This document shows, one piece after another, positions 1 to 8,439 of a DNA stretch of 64,000 nucleotides (position 1 is its first letter; every line of letters begins with the position of its first letter). Source of the stretch: Hevea brasiliensis (lineage: Eukaryota > Streptophyta > Magnoliopsida > Malpighiales > Euphorbiaceae); the NCBI RefSeq assembly GCF_030052815.1, contig NC_079504.1, positions 54,503,824 to 54,567,823 of the forward strand, written 5' to 3'. A program made the translations under genes and the position numbers. Under the pieces are notes generated by a model. The model was not told the DNA's origin. It made no database searches and saw only the letters and a list, made by a program, of their open reading frames with translations.

Positions 1-782
1 CTGATAAAGTGACCTTAGGGGAGATCAGCAAAATCCCGCATGACGCCCCTTATTTAGTCACAAAATGCCAACGAGTTAAAAGAAGTCTTATTTCGACCTT
101 TGGCACCTTTAAGTACCAGAGCTCTTAAACTTAGGCTTTTAAGATATATAGCTGCGATCAAATTTCGAAGAGATCGGAGGAGAGTTCTTATCCGGTCTCA
201 ACTCAAAATTTTAATAAACATTAAATAGGGATCGGAGGAGAGTTCTTATCCGGTCTCAACTCAAAAATTTTAATAAACGTCTAGAGGAGATCGGAGGAGG
301 GTTCTTATCCGATCTTCCCCCAAAATTTTAATAAATAACTTAAAAGAGATCGGAGGAGAGTTCTTATCCGATTCTCACACCAAATCTTAACCTGTACGTA
401 AAATAATCCCAAAAACCAAGATGATTCATGACACCAACTCACTAAGGTTGTCTCATTTACTTATGTATCTGGGTAATCCGAATTTAGTGAAAGATCCAAT
501 ATTCCTTTTACTAAAAGGACTAACATTCCCATTCAAGCCCTCCTAACCAATTTATAAAGAACGCCAAAATTAAATCTACTTACCCTTATTAAGGGACGAG
601 GTGGGGTGCCTAACACCTTCCCCACCCGTTTACGGACCCCGAACCTAGAATCTCTGTCTTGAAGATGTTTCATTTTTCCTCCAAATGGTTTTCTTTAGTT
701 TCCCTCAAAACTAAGGTGGCGACTCCTCACTCCTTCCCACTTCGGTGAGTGATCGTCCAGGCGACCGCAAAACCCTTTGATA
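1..782 (+). repeat. 3' part of the Ogre 5' LTR
   Basis: This matches 18598-19381 almost base for base. Differences seen by eye are at about positions 15, 428-429, 480 and 664-665, plus a few at the very end. The end is degenerate: TTGATA here, against TTGCGACA in the 3' LTR. The true terminus was probably CGACA, matching the TGTCG at the LTR start. This part should cover the R/U5 side of the LTR. Confidence 0.88.
171..390 (+). repeat. Four tandem ~58-bp repeats inside the LTR
   Basis: Four copies start with AGATCGGAGGAGAGTTCTTA or a close variant, at about 171, 229, 288 and 347. Each is followed by a pyrimidine-rich stretch and AAAATTTTAATAAA. The third copy has GGAGGAGGG instead of GGAGGAGAG. 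The same array is in the 3' LTR at about 18768-18985. Confidence 0.85.
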
Positions 783-800
783 CGGCGACTCAATCGGGAT
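783..800 (+). promoter_or_regulatory. Primer binding site of the Ogre element
   Basis: Directly after the LTR end the sequence reads CGGCGACTCAATCGGGAT. Ogre/Tat elements typically prime from an arginine tRNA with a site beginning TGGCGACTC. Here the first base is C instead of T. The position immediately 3' of the LTR supports the call; the exact tRNA was not tested. Confidence 0.7.
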
Positions 801-1648
801 GTCAAAATGACTGACTTAACCCCGGTCTAGTGGTCCAAAAGTAGATTTAATTTTGTTCGATCAAATTATAGTTAGACGGGCTCATTCAGCGATGTTTTAT
901 ATGTTATTGCTGCTGACTATTTTGTTTGTTTCACCAGTTTTATTTCTTACAGTGTTCTCTATTTCAAAAAAGGGAAAAAGGGAAAAATGGAAAAATAAAA
1001 TCCCCCTGAATTGGGAAGAGGTAAAGGTGTCCCTTCACACACTGAGCACTCACACAATGTCCTCACACACTTCAGTCCTAGCCCGGGCTTTCTTACCCTT
1101 TTAGGAAAGTAGGAGGGGGTCATGTAGCGGTACCCGTGGGTTCTACCCCGTTAGTATCCGTGAAGGCTTCTGCTCAAATTGAAACTTGTTCTATCCACTG
1201 CGATACTCGTGGAATTTTCCCGATAATATCATGGTTATAGAATGGGGCCCTACTGTTTACAGTAGGGGCAATTTGGGAACCTGTGACTTTTAGAAAATTA
1301 GATCCTGAGCTAAACTATCACAATAGCTGAAAGCCGTAGTAAACTACCTTATAAGATAGAACTATCCAGATAGGTAGCGCTCATCTGGTATTAGGAGTCT
1401 CCCTACTATAGGACAAAAAGGGGCATACTTACTCTTATCCTGTTCTGCTTTAATTTCCTTTTGTTCATTTTTTTGAGGGTAATCTTGAATCCTACTAAAA
1501 CACCTACACATTTTCCTACTTTGATAAATGTGTACGTGTCACCTGTCAACAGTATGATTCAAAATTACCCTAATTTATCTTGCTAACGAATTTTCCCGCA
1601 GGCATTACCAAACCAAGAGTCTGTAAAAGGATAGGCATCATTTTTATT
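801..1648 (+). other. Ogre untranslated leader between PBS and ORF1
   Basis: No convincing coding sequence is present. An 83-codon open frame at 853-1104 has no family signal. A stem-loop at 1248-1267 has a 9-bp perfect stem (CCCTACTGT, loop TT, ACAGTAGGG). The leader of an LTR element normally carries packaging and dimerisation signals, so this hairpin is a candidate for that role by inference. Confidence 0.6.
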
Positions 1649-1685
1649 ATGGCATCCTCGAGTCAGTCGGCAGAAGAAGTTCAGA

Positions 1686-3545
1686 ATGCTAAACTTTGGT
1701 CCAAATCGATTCATACTCCAATACCCCCCACAAAATGATATTTCCAAGACACATGCTAGCTTACTACCTTCATTAGATCTGAATAAAATTGAAGTCAGAA
1801 TGAACAGCCTCGAGGGCCTGTCTAATGCATGGAGGTCGCTTCCTGATCAGGTCAAGGTACGATTTGAAGAGAAGTATGGGAGGATTGCCACCTTAATGCG
1901 AGTCAAGGTCCAAATCCTAGCATTGAAGGCCATGTTGTCGGTTTGGAACCATAAGTACGGGGTATTCTCTTTCAATGATATTGATACAGTTCCCACTTTG
2001 GAAGAATATCAAGCATTATTAGGGATTCCTTATTCAACACAGAATCGGATCTACCTACACCTTGAGCATAGGCAGACCTGGAAACGATTAACACATTTGT
2101 TGGGCATCCCTTCGGAAGAGGCAAAGTCAAAAGAAACTGTCAAAGGGAACACACATGGTTGGTACTGGACATATCTCCAGAAGTGGTTAGATCAGTGCCT
2201 CCAAGAGAAACAGTGGCATCAAGCTTCAGTGGCACTCGCCTTGGGGATCTATGGTTTGATTTTGTTCCCGGGACCATTGGGAATCATAACTTGCAGTGCG
2301 GTGGAAGTGTTCTGGGCGGTAGAAAGGCAGGAGGTCAATCCGATACCGGCAATTCTTGCGGAGACCTTGTTAACCCTAACCTACTGCAGACAACAAGGGA
2401 AAGGGTCCATTAAGTGTTGTTTTCAGTTACTATACCTCTGGATTATCAGTCACATGTGTCCTGTGGAGACAAAGGGATTAACTTGGTACCTCGACCAGCC
2501 TCCCATCGAGAAGATCACCCGGTTAGTAATCAGTCCGAAGAATGAACAGCAGTGGCGGGAACAGATTTTGAGTTTCAATAGCTATGACTACTGTTGGAGG
2601 AAGCTATGGACGTCAGGCCAACCTGTTTTAATCGGTACGGGAGGTAATCAGTCGGTATCCCTAATCGGAGTAACCGGATATACAAGTTACACTCCGGCAT
2701 TAGTAATGAGGCAGTTTGGCTCAACGCAGTCCATTATCAACATTGAAAAATATCACCAAGGTCACTTCTACCACGAGCTCAAGGGAGAGGAAGGATTGAA
2801 ACTAGCTCGCAAGTCTTGGGAAAACATTACTCTGATGGGGAGATCACCTAAAGGCCCAAGTGCTTCGGGCGATTACCTTAAATGGAGAGCTGACAGGGAC
2901 CGAGAACACTCAACTACAGAATTCGAGGACAATAACCCTCGCCAAAACATCCTATTTGAAGAAGCTGATAATCGTCTGTTTGACTCACTACAAAAAGCAA
3001 ACACCGAGAACTCACAACTGCAAGAACAAATAAAACAGTTGGAGGATCAACAGCAGAAACTTAAAAGAAAAGTGAGAAGGCTCAAGGAAAAGGCAAGGGC
3101 CGAAAGGATGAGGTTCGAAGAGCAAGAGGAACAGTGGGAAAAGGAAAAAGACTCTCTCCAAGCTGAGGTAAAAGAAGTGAAAGTACAGAATAGTAAGCTT
3201 CAGGAAAAGATGAAATACCAAGAGGTGCTCGTTGAAGAGTATAAACAGGAAAACAAAAAGAAAAAGCTCGAATTAAAAGAACAGGCACTACTCATCAACG
3301 ATATCTTGAAAGAATGTGCTAAGGAAAGGAAAGAAAAAGAAAAACAAGCTGCTATCTATCAAGGACTGAAAGAGAACGTTGACCGACTGGAAAGAACGAT
3401 AGCACAGGGAAAACAAGAACTATTACCTGAATTCGAATATGCTCTCAAAGCATTCGACCCTGCCAAGCAAGAAGAAAGACTATATGAGTATCTCAGAAAA
3501 TGTCATCTCATTATAAAGAACCTTCCAGAGCCTAGGCCGATGTAG
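1686..3545 (+). CDS. Ogre ORF1 protein: DUF7745-like N-terminal domain plus long coiled coil
   Basis: This 619-codon frame lies upstream of gag, the position of the extra ORF1 that marks Ogre elements. Residues about 30-330 look like the plant DUF7745-type domain, with WNHKYGVFSF, PTLEEYQALL and a hydrophobic stretch near LALGIYGLILFPG. Residues about 420-600 are a charged coiled coil rich in K, E and Q. The function of ORF1 is not known. An ATG at 1649 in another frame (MASSSQSAEEVQNAK...) reads 29 codons to a stop. The original start may be there, with a one-base shift near 1690-1735. The family assignment is from memory of conserved motifs, not a search. Confidence 0.8.
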   Translation: MLNFGPNRFILQYPPQNDISKTHASLLPSLDLNKIEVRMNSLEGLSNAWRSLPDQVKVRFEEKYGRIATLMRVKVQILALKAMLSVWNHKYGVFSFNDIDTVPTLEEYQALLGIPYSTQNRIYLHLEHRQTWKRLTHLLGIPSEEAKSKETVKGNTHGWYWTYLQKWLDQCLQEKQWHQASVALALGIYGLILFPGPLGIITCSAVEVFWAVERQEVNPIPAILAETLLTLTYCRQQGKGSIKCCFQLLYLWIISHMCPVETKGLTWYLDQPPIEKITRLVISPKNEQQWREQILSFNSYDYCWRKLWTSGQPVLIGTGGNQSVSLIGVTGYTSYTPALVMRQFGSTQSIINIEKYHQGHFYHELKGEEGLKLARKSWENITLMGRSPKGPSASGDYLKWRADRDREHSTTEFEDNNPRQNILFEEADNRLFDSLQKANTENSQLQEQIKQLEDQQQKLKRKVRRLKEKARAERMRFEEQEEQWEKEKDSLQAEVKEVKVQNSKLQEKMKYQEVLVEEYKQENKKKKLELKEQALLINDILKECAKERKEKEKQAAIYQGLKENVDRLERTIAQGKQELLPEFEYALKAFDPAKQEERLYEYLRKCHLIIKNLPEPRPM

Positions 3546-3945
3546 AGGATACGATGTACAAATTATTCAGTTAATGAAATGATTTCTGGACCATTGTTTA
3601 GTAAATTTGTGAATGAATAATATGACTCCCGTAGGAACTCCCTCGCTAGGGTTATGTGAAAAATTGAATGCGCTATATGGATAGGTATCATAAATGCGTA
3701 TTCAATCCAGTCATTCACAGTCAGACTATCGAACGATGCCATGATAAAATTGATGCGATTATCCTTTTACAGATTTCAACCTGGCTCTCAAATGCCACTG
3801 TATCCTTCGTCCAGACCAGGACTTTTAGTTTCTTTGCAAAATTCGAAGTTTATTTAAAATTTTCCTTTTTCTTTACACCTCACAGGAAATCAATATTGCT
3901 TCAAACAAAGCAAGTCTGACCAAGCACACGGTTTAGCCCAAGCGA
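3546..3945 (+). other. Spacer between ORF1 and gag
   Basis: Four hundred bases follow the ORF1 stop. An 83-codon open frame at 3668-3919 shows no recognisable domain and is probably chance. No clear promoter or splice signal was identified. How gag is translated downstream of ORF1 is not visible here. Confidence 0.5.
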
Positions 3946-3978
3946 GTGTACTTAACAAGATCTCGGACAAAGAAGATA

Positions 3979-5025
3979 ATGGAAGATCAGGAACAAGTAC
4001 AGAACCTACAGGGGCAAGTCTCCGAATTGAAAGATCAGGTCTCAGAACTTATGAGACTAATGAGGGAAATGTCCCAGAATAAACCCACAGCAGAGCCTAG
4101 CCTGCCATTACCTCCTCCACCACCTCCAACAAATGATCCTCACCAAGCTTCAACTTCTTTTACCTTTCAGCCTCCCATCCCGGACCCGACAATCACTGTC
4201 AATCTAGTTACTATAAATAATGACCTACCTTACTCTCATTAGCCAACCGTTCAAAACACCGATCCATACCCTTCAAATGTGATCCCTCCCATTCACTTCA
4301 CCCCTCATCTCCCAACTGGGGGAGTATTCCACGCAGTAGGGGGAGAAAATAAGTCAAAAGAAAGTGAGAAACTGTCTGCTCTAGAGGAGAGATTGAGAGC
4401 AATTGAAGGGCTGAATATGTATGGTTCGGTCGACGTGGCATCACTAAGATTGGTGCCAGATGTGGTGGTGCCACCCAAATTCAAGGTTCCAGATTTTGAC
4501 AAATACACCGGGAACTCAGATCCCCGCATCCACCTGGCAACCTACATTGCCAAAATGTCTGCCCTAACAGAAGATGACAGACTTCTCATTCACTTCTTTC
4601 ACGAGAGCCTCTCCGGAGCAGCTCTAAGATGGTGCATACAATTGGACAGGAGCAAGCTGCACTCCTGGAAGGATTTAGCTGATACCTTCTTGAAGCAATA
4701 CAAATTCAATTGTGATGCGGCACCCACAAGGAGGGACCTCCAGAACTTGGCACAGAAAGACCGGGAAGGTTTCAAGCAGTATGCCCAGAGATGGAGAGAA
4801 AAGGCGGCGGAAGTATATCCCCCGGTGACTGACAATGAGCTATGCTCTTTGTTCATCGAAACTTTGAAGGCCCCTTACTTCAACTTGATGATTGGGAACA
4901 CCTCCAACAGCTTCTCTGACATCATACAGGCTGGCGAGAGGATAGAGGCCAACCTAAGAATGGGACGACTGCAAGAGTCGAGAACCTCAGAAAGAAGGCG
5001 CCTTTGGCAAGAAGAAGGAGGGTGA
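3979..5025 (+). pseudogene. gag: Ogre gag, N-terminal and capsid part (one nonsense codon, then a frameshift)
   Basis: The first in-frame ATG is at 3979. The frame is open from 3937, and the upstream residues VYLTRSRTKK may also belong to the protein. The N-terminus is a short coiled coil followed by a proline run. The frame is interrupted by one TAG at 4240-4242, then continues as 4279-5025 in the same frame. The second part is the retrotransposon gag (capsid) domain: FDKYTGNSDPRIHL, ALRWCIQL, FLKQYKFN and FIETLKAPY. The frame ends at TGA 5023-5025, but the downstream frame continues from about 4990, so a one-base indel lies near 4988-4996. Confidence 0.85.
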
Positions 5026-5026
5026 T

Positions 5027-7030
5027 GTGCATTCCGTCACCCGTCAGAATAATTACTCCCCATTTCCCCAAAACAACTACCGACCATATCCTTCCTCTCA
5101 TGGTCAAACAGTTGCAAACATTCCATCTCCTTTCCCTAACTATCCACACCCACGCCCACAATATCCCCCACCTACAAATTACCAACCAAGACCATCTCTT
5201 CCTCCCGCTCAATCAAGACCGCCACTAAACAACCCAAGACCCCCAAGAAACCCTGATCCACCTCTTCCCCTCCCACTCAGTGAAATATACCGATACCTTG
5301 TCGGTATAAACCAAATTGTACCAGTTCCCCTAGACCCGATCCAGCCACCATACCCCAGGTGGTATGATGCTACTGCCCGTTGTGAGTACCATGGAGGGGC
5401 ACAAGGGCACTCAACCGATAACTGCGGGGCACTCAGGGGAAGAGTGCACGCTTTAATCAGAAACGGGTGGTTGAAGATTGAGGGAAATGGTTCCCTCCCC
5501 AATGTTACCTCAAACCCACTGCCTAACCATAATACGGGCAGTGGTGTAAATATGATAGAGTCTGAGGAAGAAGGATCAACACCAGAAGTAGACAAGCTGG
5601 TTCCTCACTTTGAGGAGATTTTTGCTGTAGCAATGAGGGAAGGCTACCTTTGCCCTCAGGTAGCGGGATTCGAAGAGAGTACGGGGTGTCCTTACCATGG
5701 AGGGGCAGCTGACCATGAGCTGCGAGATTGTGAGGGGTTCAAACGGGAGGTCCAGAACTTGCTATCCCTCAAAGTTCTGAGATATCAAACAAGGTCGAAG
5801 ACAGAAGAGGAAGTGAACACTACCAGATTCAGCCAAACGGCTTCTACCTCCAAACCCAGAATCACCTTCTCACCCCCGGTAGCCTCACCGCCAGTAACGG
5901 TTATCCGAACTCCGCCTCAGCTCCCCGTCACCAATACTCACGCTGTCCCATGGAATTATAATTTCCAAGTTTTCACTCAGGGAGCGTCAAGCAGTACATC
6001 CGCTCCTAGTCTTGCCTCACCTCTGGCACCACCAAAACCATGTTTCGCTCCTTACGAGCATTTCAGAATGACTTATGCTGGACCTACCAGCGACATTACT
6101 CCCCAAACTAGTCCTCAGCCCGTTATCGCAACAAAACCCTGTCCACCTGAGCAAGAAGTCGAGTTTATAACTCGAAGTGGGAGGTGTTACGGAAACGAAG
6201 AAAGAGAAAAGAGGAAAGGGAAAGTAAAAATGGGAGAGTCATCAAGAAATACAGAAGAGGAGGTTGAGAAAGCAGGGGAAGTAGACCCGGCTGAACATAA
6301 GGAAGAGGAAGAACTGCTGCTCCAAATAATGAAACAGAGTGAGTATGATGTGGTGGAGCAGTTGAGGAAAACACCCGCCCGAATTTCACTGTTATCACTG
6401 ATCCTGAGCTCGGAAGTCCACCGACAAGCCTTACAAAGAATCCTGGATCAAGCCTTTGTAAACCCCGACATTACTCCGGGGCAGTTTGAGAAGATAGTAG
6501 AACAAATCCAGGCATCCAGCTTTGTAGCCTTTTCTGAAGAGGAGGTAGACCCCGCAGGCTTAGGGCACAATAAAGCTCTACATGTAACTGTGAAGTGTAA
6601 GGGTTGTATAGTGGCCAAGGTCCTCATCGATAACGGATCAGCCCTCAATGTACTGCCTAGCGCTACCTTAGCCAGGCTGCCGGTCGACCAATCGTATATA
6701 CGTCAGAGTGCAATGGTGGTAAGAGCCTTTGACGGTACCAGGAGAGAGGTGCTGGGAGACATTGACTTGCCAATCCAAGTCGGTGCATGTACTTTCAACG
6801 TCACGTTTCAGGTGATGAACATTGAGCCGGCTTACACTATGCTGTTGGGAAGGCCATGGATCCATTCTGCGAATGCTGTTCCTTCAACTTTGCACCAGAA
6901 AATAAAATACATTAAGGATGGCAAAATCATCACTGTAAGGGGTGAAGAGGCCATATTGGTCACTGCCGCAATCACTTCCTTATGTGGAAGCGGCCGAGGA
7001 GTCGTTGGAGAGTTCTTTCCAGGCCCTTGA
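5027..7030 (+). CDS. Ogre gag C-terminus (two zinc knuckles) and aspartic protease
   Basis: This 667-codon frame continues gag after a frameshift. The first in-frame codon after the stop is GTG, so it is not a real start; residues KKKEGDVHSV just upstream belong to it. A proline-rich nucleocapsid region is followed by two Ogre-style knuckles: CEYHGGAQGHSTDNC near residue 119 and CPYHGGAADHELRDC near residue 220. The retropepsin active site is IDNGSALN near residue 534, with the family DT/SG motif as DNG. The flap and LLGRPWIH follow. The frame ends at 7030 because of a second shift near 6975-6985, after which the 6942-7496 frame takes over. Confidence 0.85.
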   Translation: MHSVTRQNNYSPFPQNNYRPYPSSHGQTVANIPSPFPNYPHPRPQYPPPTNYQPRPSLPPAQSRPPLNNPRPPRNPDPPLPLPLSEIYRYLVGINQIVPVPLDPIQPPYPRWYDATARCEYHGGAQGHSTDNCGALRGRVHALIRNGWLKIEGNGSLPNVTSNPLPNHNTGSGVNMIESEEEGSTPEVDKLVPHFEEIFAVAMREGYLCPQVAGFEESTGCPYHGGAADHELRDCEGFKREVQNLLSLKVLRYQTRSKTEEEVNTTRFSQTASTSKPRITFSPPVASPPVTVIRTPPQLPVTNTHAVPWNYNFQVFTQGASSSTSAPSLASPLAPPKPCFAPYEHFRMTYAGPTSDITPQTSPQPVIATKPCPPEQEVEFITRSGRCYGNEEREKRKGKVKMGESSRNTEEEVEKAGEVDPAEHKEEEELLLQIMKQSEYDVVEQLRKTPARISLLSLILSSEVHRQALQRILDQAFVNPDITPGQFEKIVEQIQASSFVAFSEEEVDPAGLGHNKALHVTVKCKGCIVAKVLIDNGSALNVLPSATLARLPVDQSYIRQSAMVVRAFDGTRREVLGDIDLPIQVGACTFNVTFQVMNIEPAYTMLLGRPWIHSANAVPSTLHQKIKYIKDGKIITVRGEEAILVTAAITSLCGSGRGVVGEFFPGP

Positions 7031-7496
7031 ATTGCAAGATACCGGAAAGGAGGGGGCTATGGCTATGGTGGCCAAAGTGATGTCGAGGAACGGGTATCAA
7101 GAGGGGAAAGGCTTGGGCACCACACTGCAAGGAATCGTGGAACCCATACCGGCTATTCAGAAAATAGGCCGTTGTGGTTTGGGATATGAGGAGGATGCCC
7201 TCGTGGATGGGCGATTCTGGATGAGGAAAATACTTCGGGATCAGAGGTTTGACCAGAAGATGGGAAAGATGAAAGTAGTCCCGAGAATCACGGAGATCTT
7301 CACTAAGCCGGTCATTCAACATCCGGCAAATACAGAAGAATCACCCGATGATCCATCCATAGATGTCATCCAACTGGACTCCTTGTATGAGGCCCTAGTC
7401 TCGCCAGTGGCTGAGGCAGGAGCTGGACAACTGGGACAACAGAGGATATCCCTGTACTCAATTTCGAGTAAAGTACCTCTGGTTATCTACACTTGA
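6985..7496 (+). pseudogene. Ogre G-patch-like segment downstream of protease
   Basis: In frame 3 the sequence continues the polyprotein with EAAEESLESSFQALEL, then AKVMSRNGYQEGKGLG and RCGLGYEE. This glycine-rich pattern is the G-patch-like domain found after protease in Ogre/Tat elements. The open frame starts at 6942, but the first part overlaps the protease frame, and the true join is an indel near 6975-6985. The TGA at 7494 ends it just before the probable intron. The conserved exon may extend to a donor near 7510, with the TGA being a lesion, or the stop may be the normal unspliced terminus. Confidence 0.7.
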
Positions 7497-7510
7497 TCAT
7501 TTTGTCCATG

Positions 7511-7646
7511 GTGACAAGTGTAATACTGTAAATGGACCTTTTCTTATGGCATTAATATTAATGAATTGATAGCGCATTTTAAATCCAATACTCTCTTTCC
7601 TTTTTAATTCCATCCTTATAACACGTTCTATTCTTTATTCATTCAG
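7511..7646 (+). other. Probable intron between protease and reverse transcriptase
   Basis: Ogre elements are known to splice an intron between protease and reverse transcriptase. Here the acceptor is well placed: TATTCATTCAG ends at 7646, after a T-rich tract. The reading frame from 7648 to 8439 is open back to exactly this point without needing an ATG. The donor is less certain. ATG/GTGACAAGTG at 7511 is the candidate that restores phase with the 6985-7496 frame, but that frame has a TGA at 7494. The region 7500-7640 is AT-rich and has stops in all relevant frames. Confidence 0.6.
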
Positions 7647-8439
7647 GACTATTCATCAATTAACACCTAATAATCCAATAGACTCAGAAATTCCTCTGGT
7701 TAATTTTGAAATCCCCATAACTGCCATTACTTCAAGTGATTCTGAGGAAGAACTTACAGAAGAAAGCAATGAAAAGGATGAACCCTCCCTCGTACCTTGT
7801 GGAGACGAAACGCGCACCGTAAACTTAGGCACGGAAGAAGTAAAAAGGGAACTTAAGGTAGTGGAGAGTGAAGAATTGGGAGATATGATCAGTCTGCTTA
7901 AAGAATTCCTCGATGTATTTTCCTGGAGCTATGATGATATGGTGGGTTTGGACCCTCAGATAGTAACGCACAAAATTCCCTTAATTCCAGGAACGATTCC
8001 GGTGAAGCAGAAACTAAGGAGAATGAATCCCGACACACTGCTCAAGGTTCGAGATGAAGTCAAGAAACAGTATGACGCCGGGTTCTTGGAAGTAGTCAAA
8101 TATCCCCAATGGGTGGCTAACGTCGTCCCGGTAATGAAGAAGGACGGGAGAGTCAGGGTGTGCGTTGACTACAGGGATCTTAATAAAGCTAGCTTGAAAG
8201 ACGATTTCCCTCTCCCCCACATTGATGTGTTAGTTGACAATGCTGCGGGATTGGGAAGGTGTTCGTGTATTGATGGGGCATCAGGGTACAATCAGATCCC
8301 AATGGACGAGGAAGACAAGGATAAAACTGCTTTCATCACTCAATGGGGAGTATTTTGCTATCGGGTCATGCCCTTCGGGTTGAAGAATGCTGGGGCTACT
8401 TACCAAATACAAGAATGGTCACATTATTCCACGATATGA
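7647..8439 (+). pseudogene. pol: Ogre reverse transcriptase, N-terminal part (starts at splice acceptor, ends at a frameshift)
   Basis: The frame is open from the splice acceptor. It reads an acidic linker (SSDSEEELTEESNEKDE), VNLGTEEVKREL and then the reverse transcriptase fingers and palm: YPQWVANVVPVMKKDGRVRV, CVDYRDLNKAS, IDGASGYNQI (first catalytic aspartate) and FCYRVMPFGLKNAGATYQ. It then shifts out of frame at about 8408-8420 and stops at 8439. The YVDD motif is in the next frame, so no intact enzyme can be made from this copy without correction. Confidence 0.88.

Noticed and set aside
853..1104. 83-codon frame with a hydrophobic N-terminal segment
   Set aside because: It lies in the Ogre leader between primer site and ORF1, has no family resemblance, and AT-rich sequence easily gives such frames.
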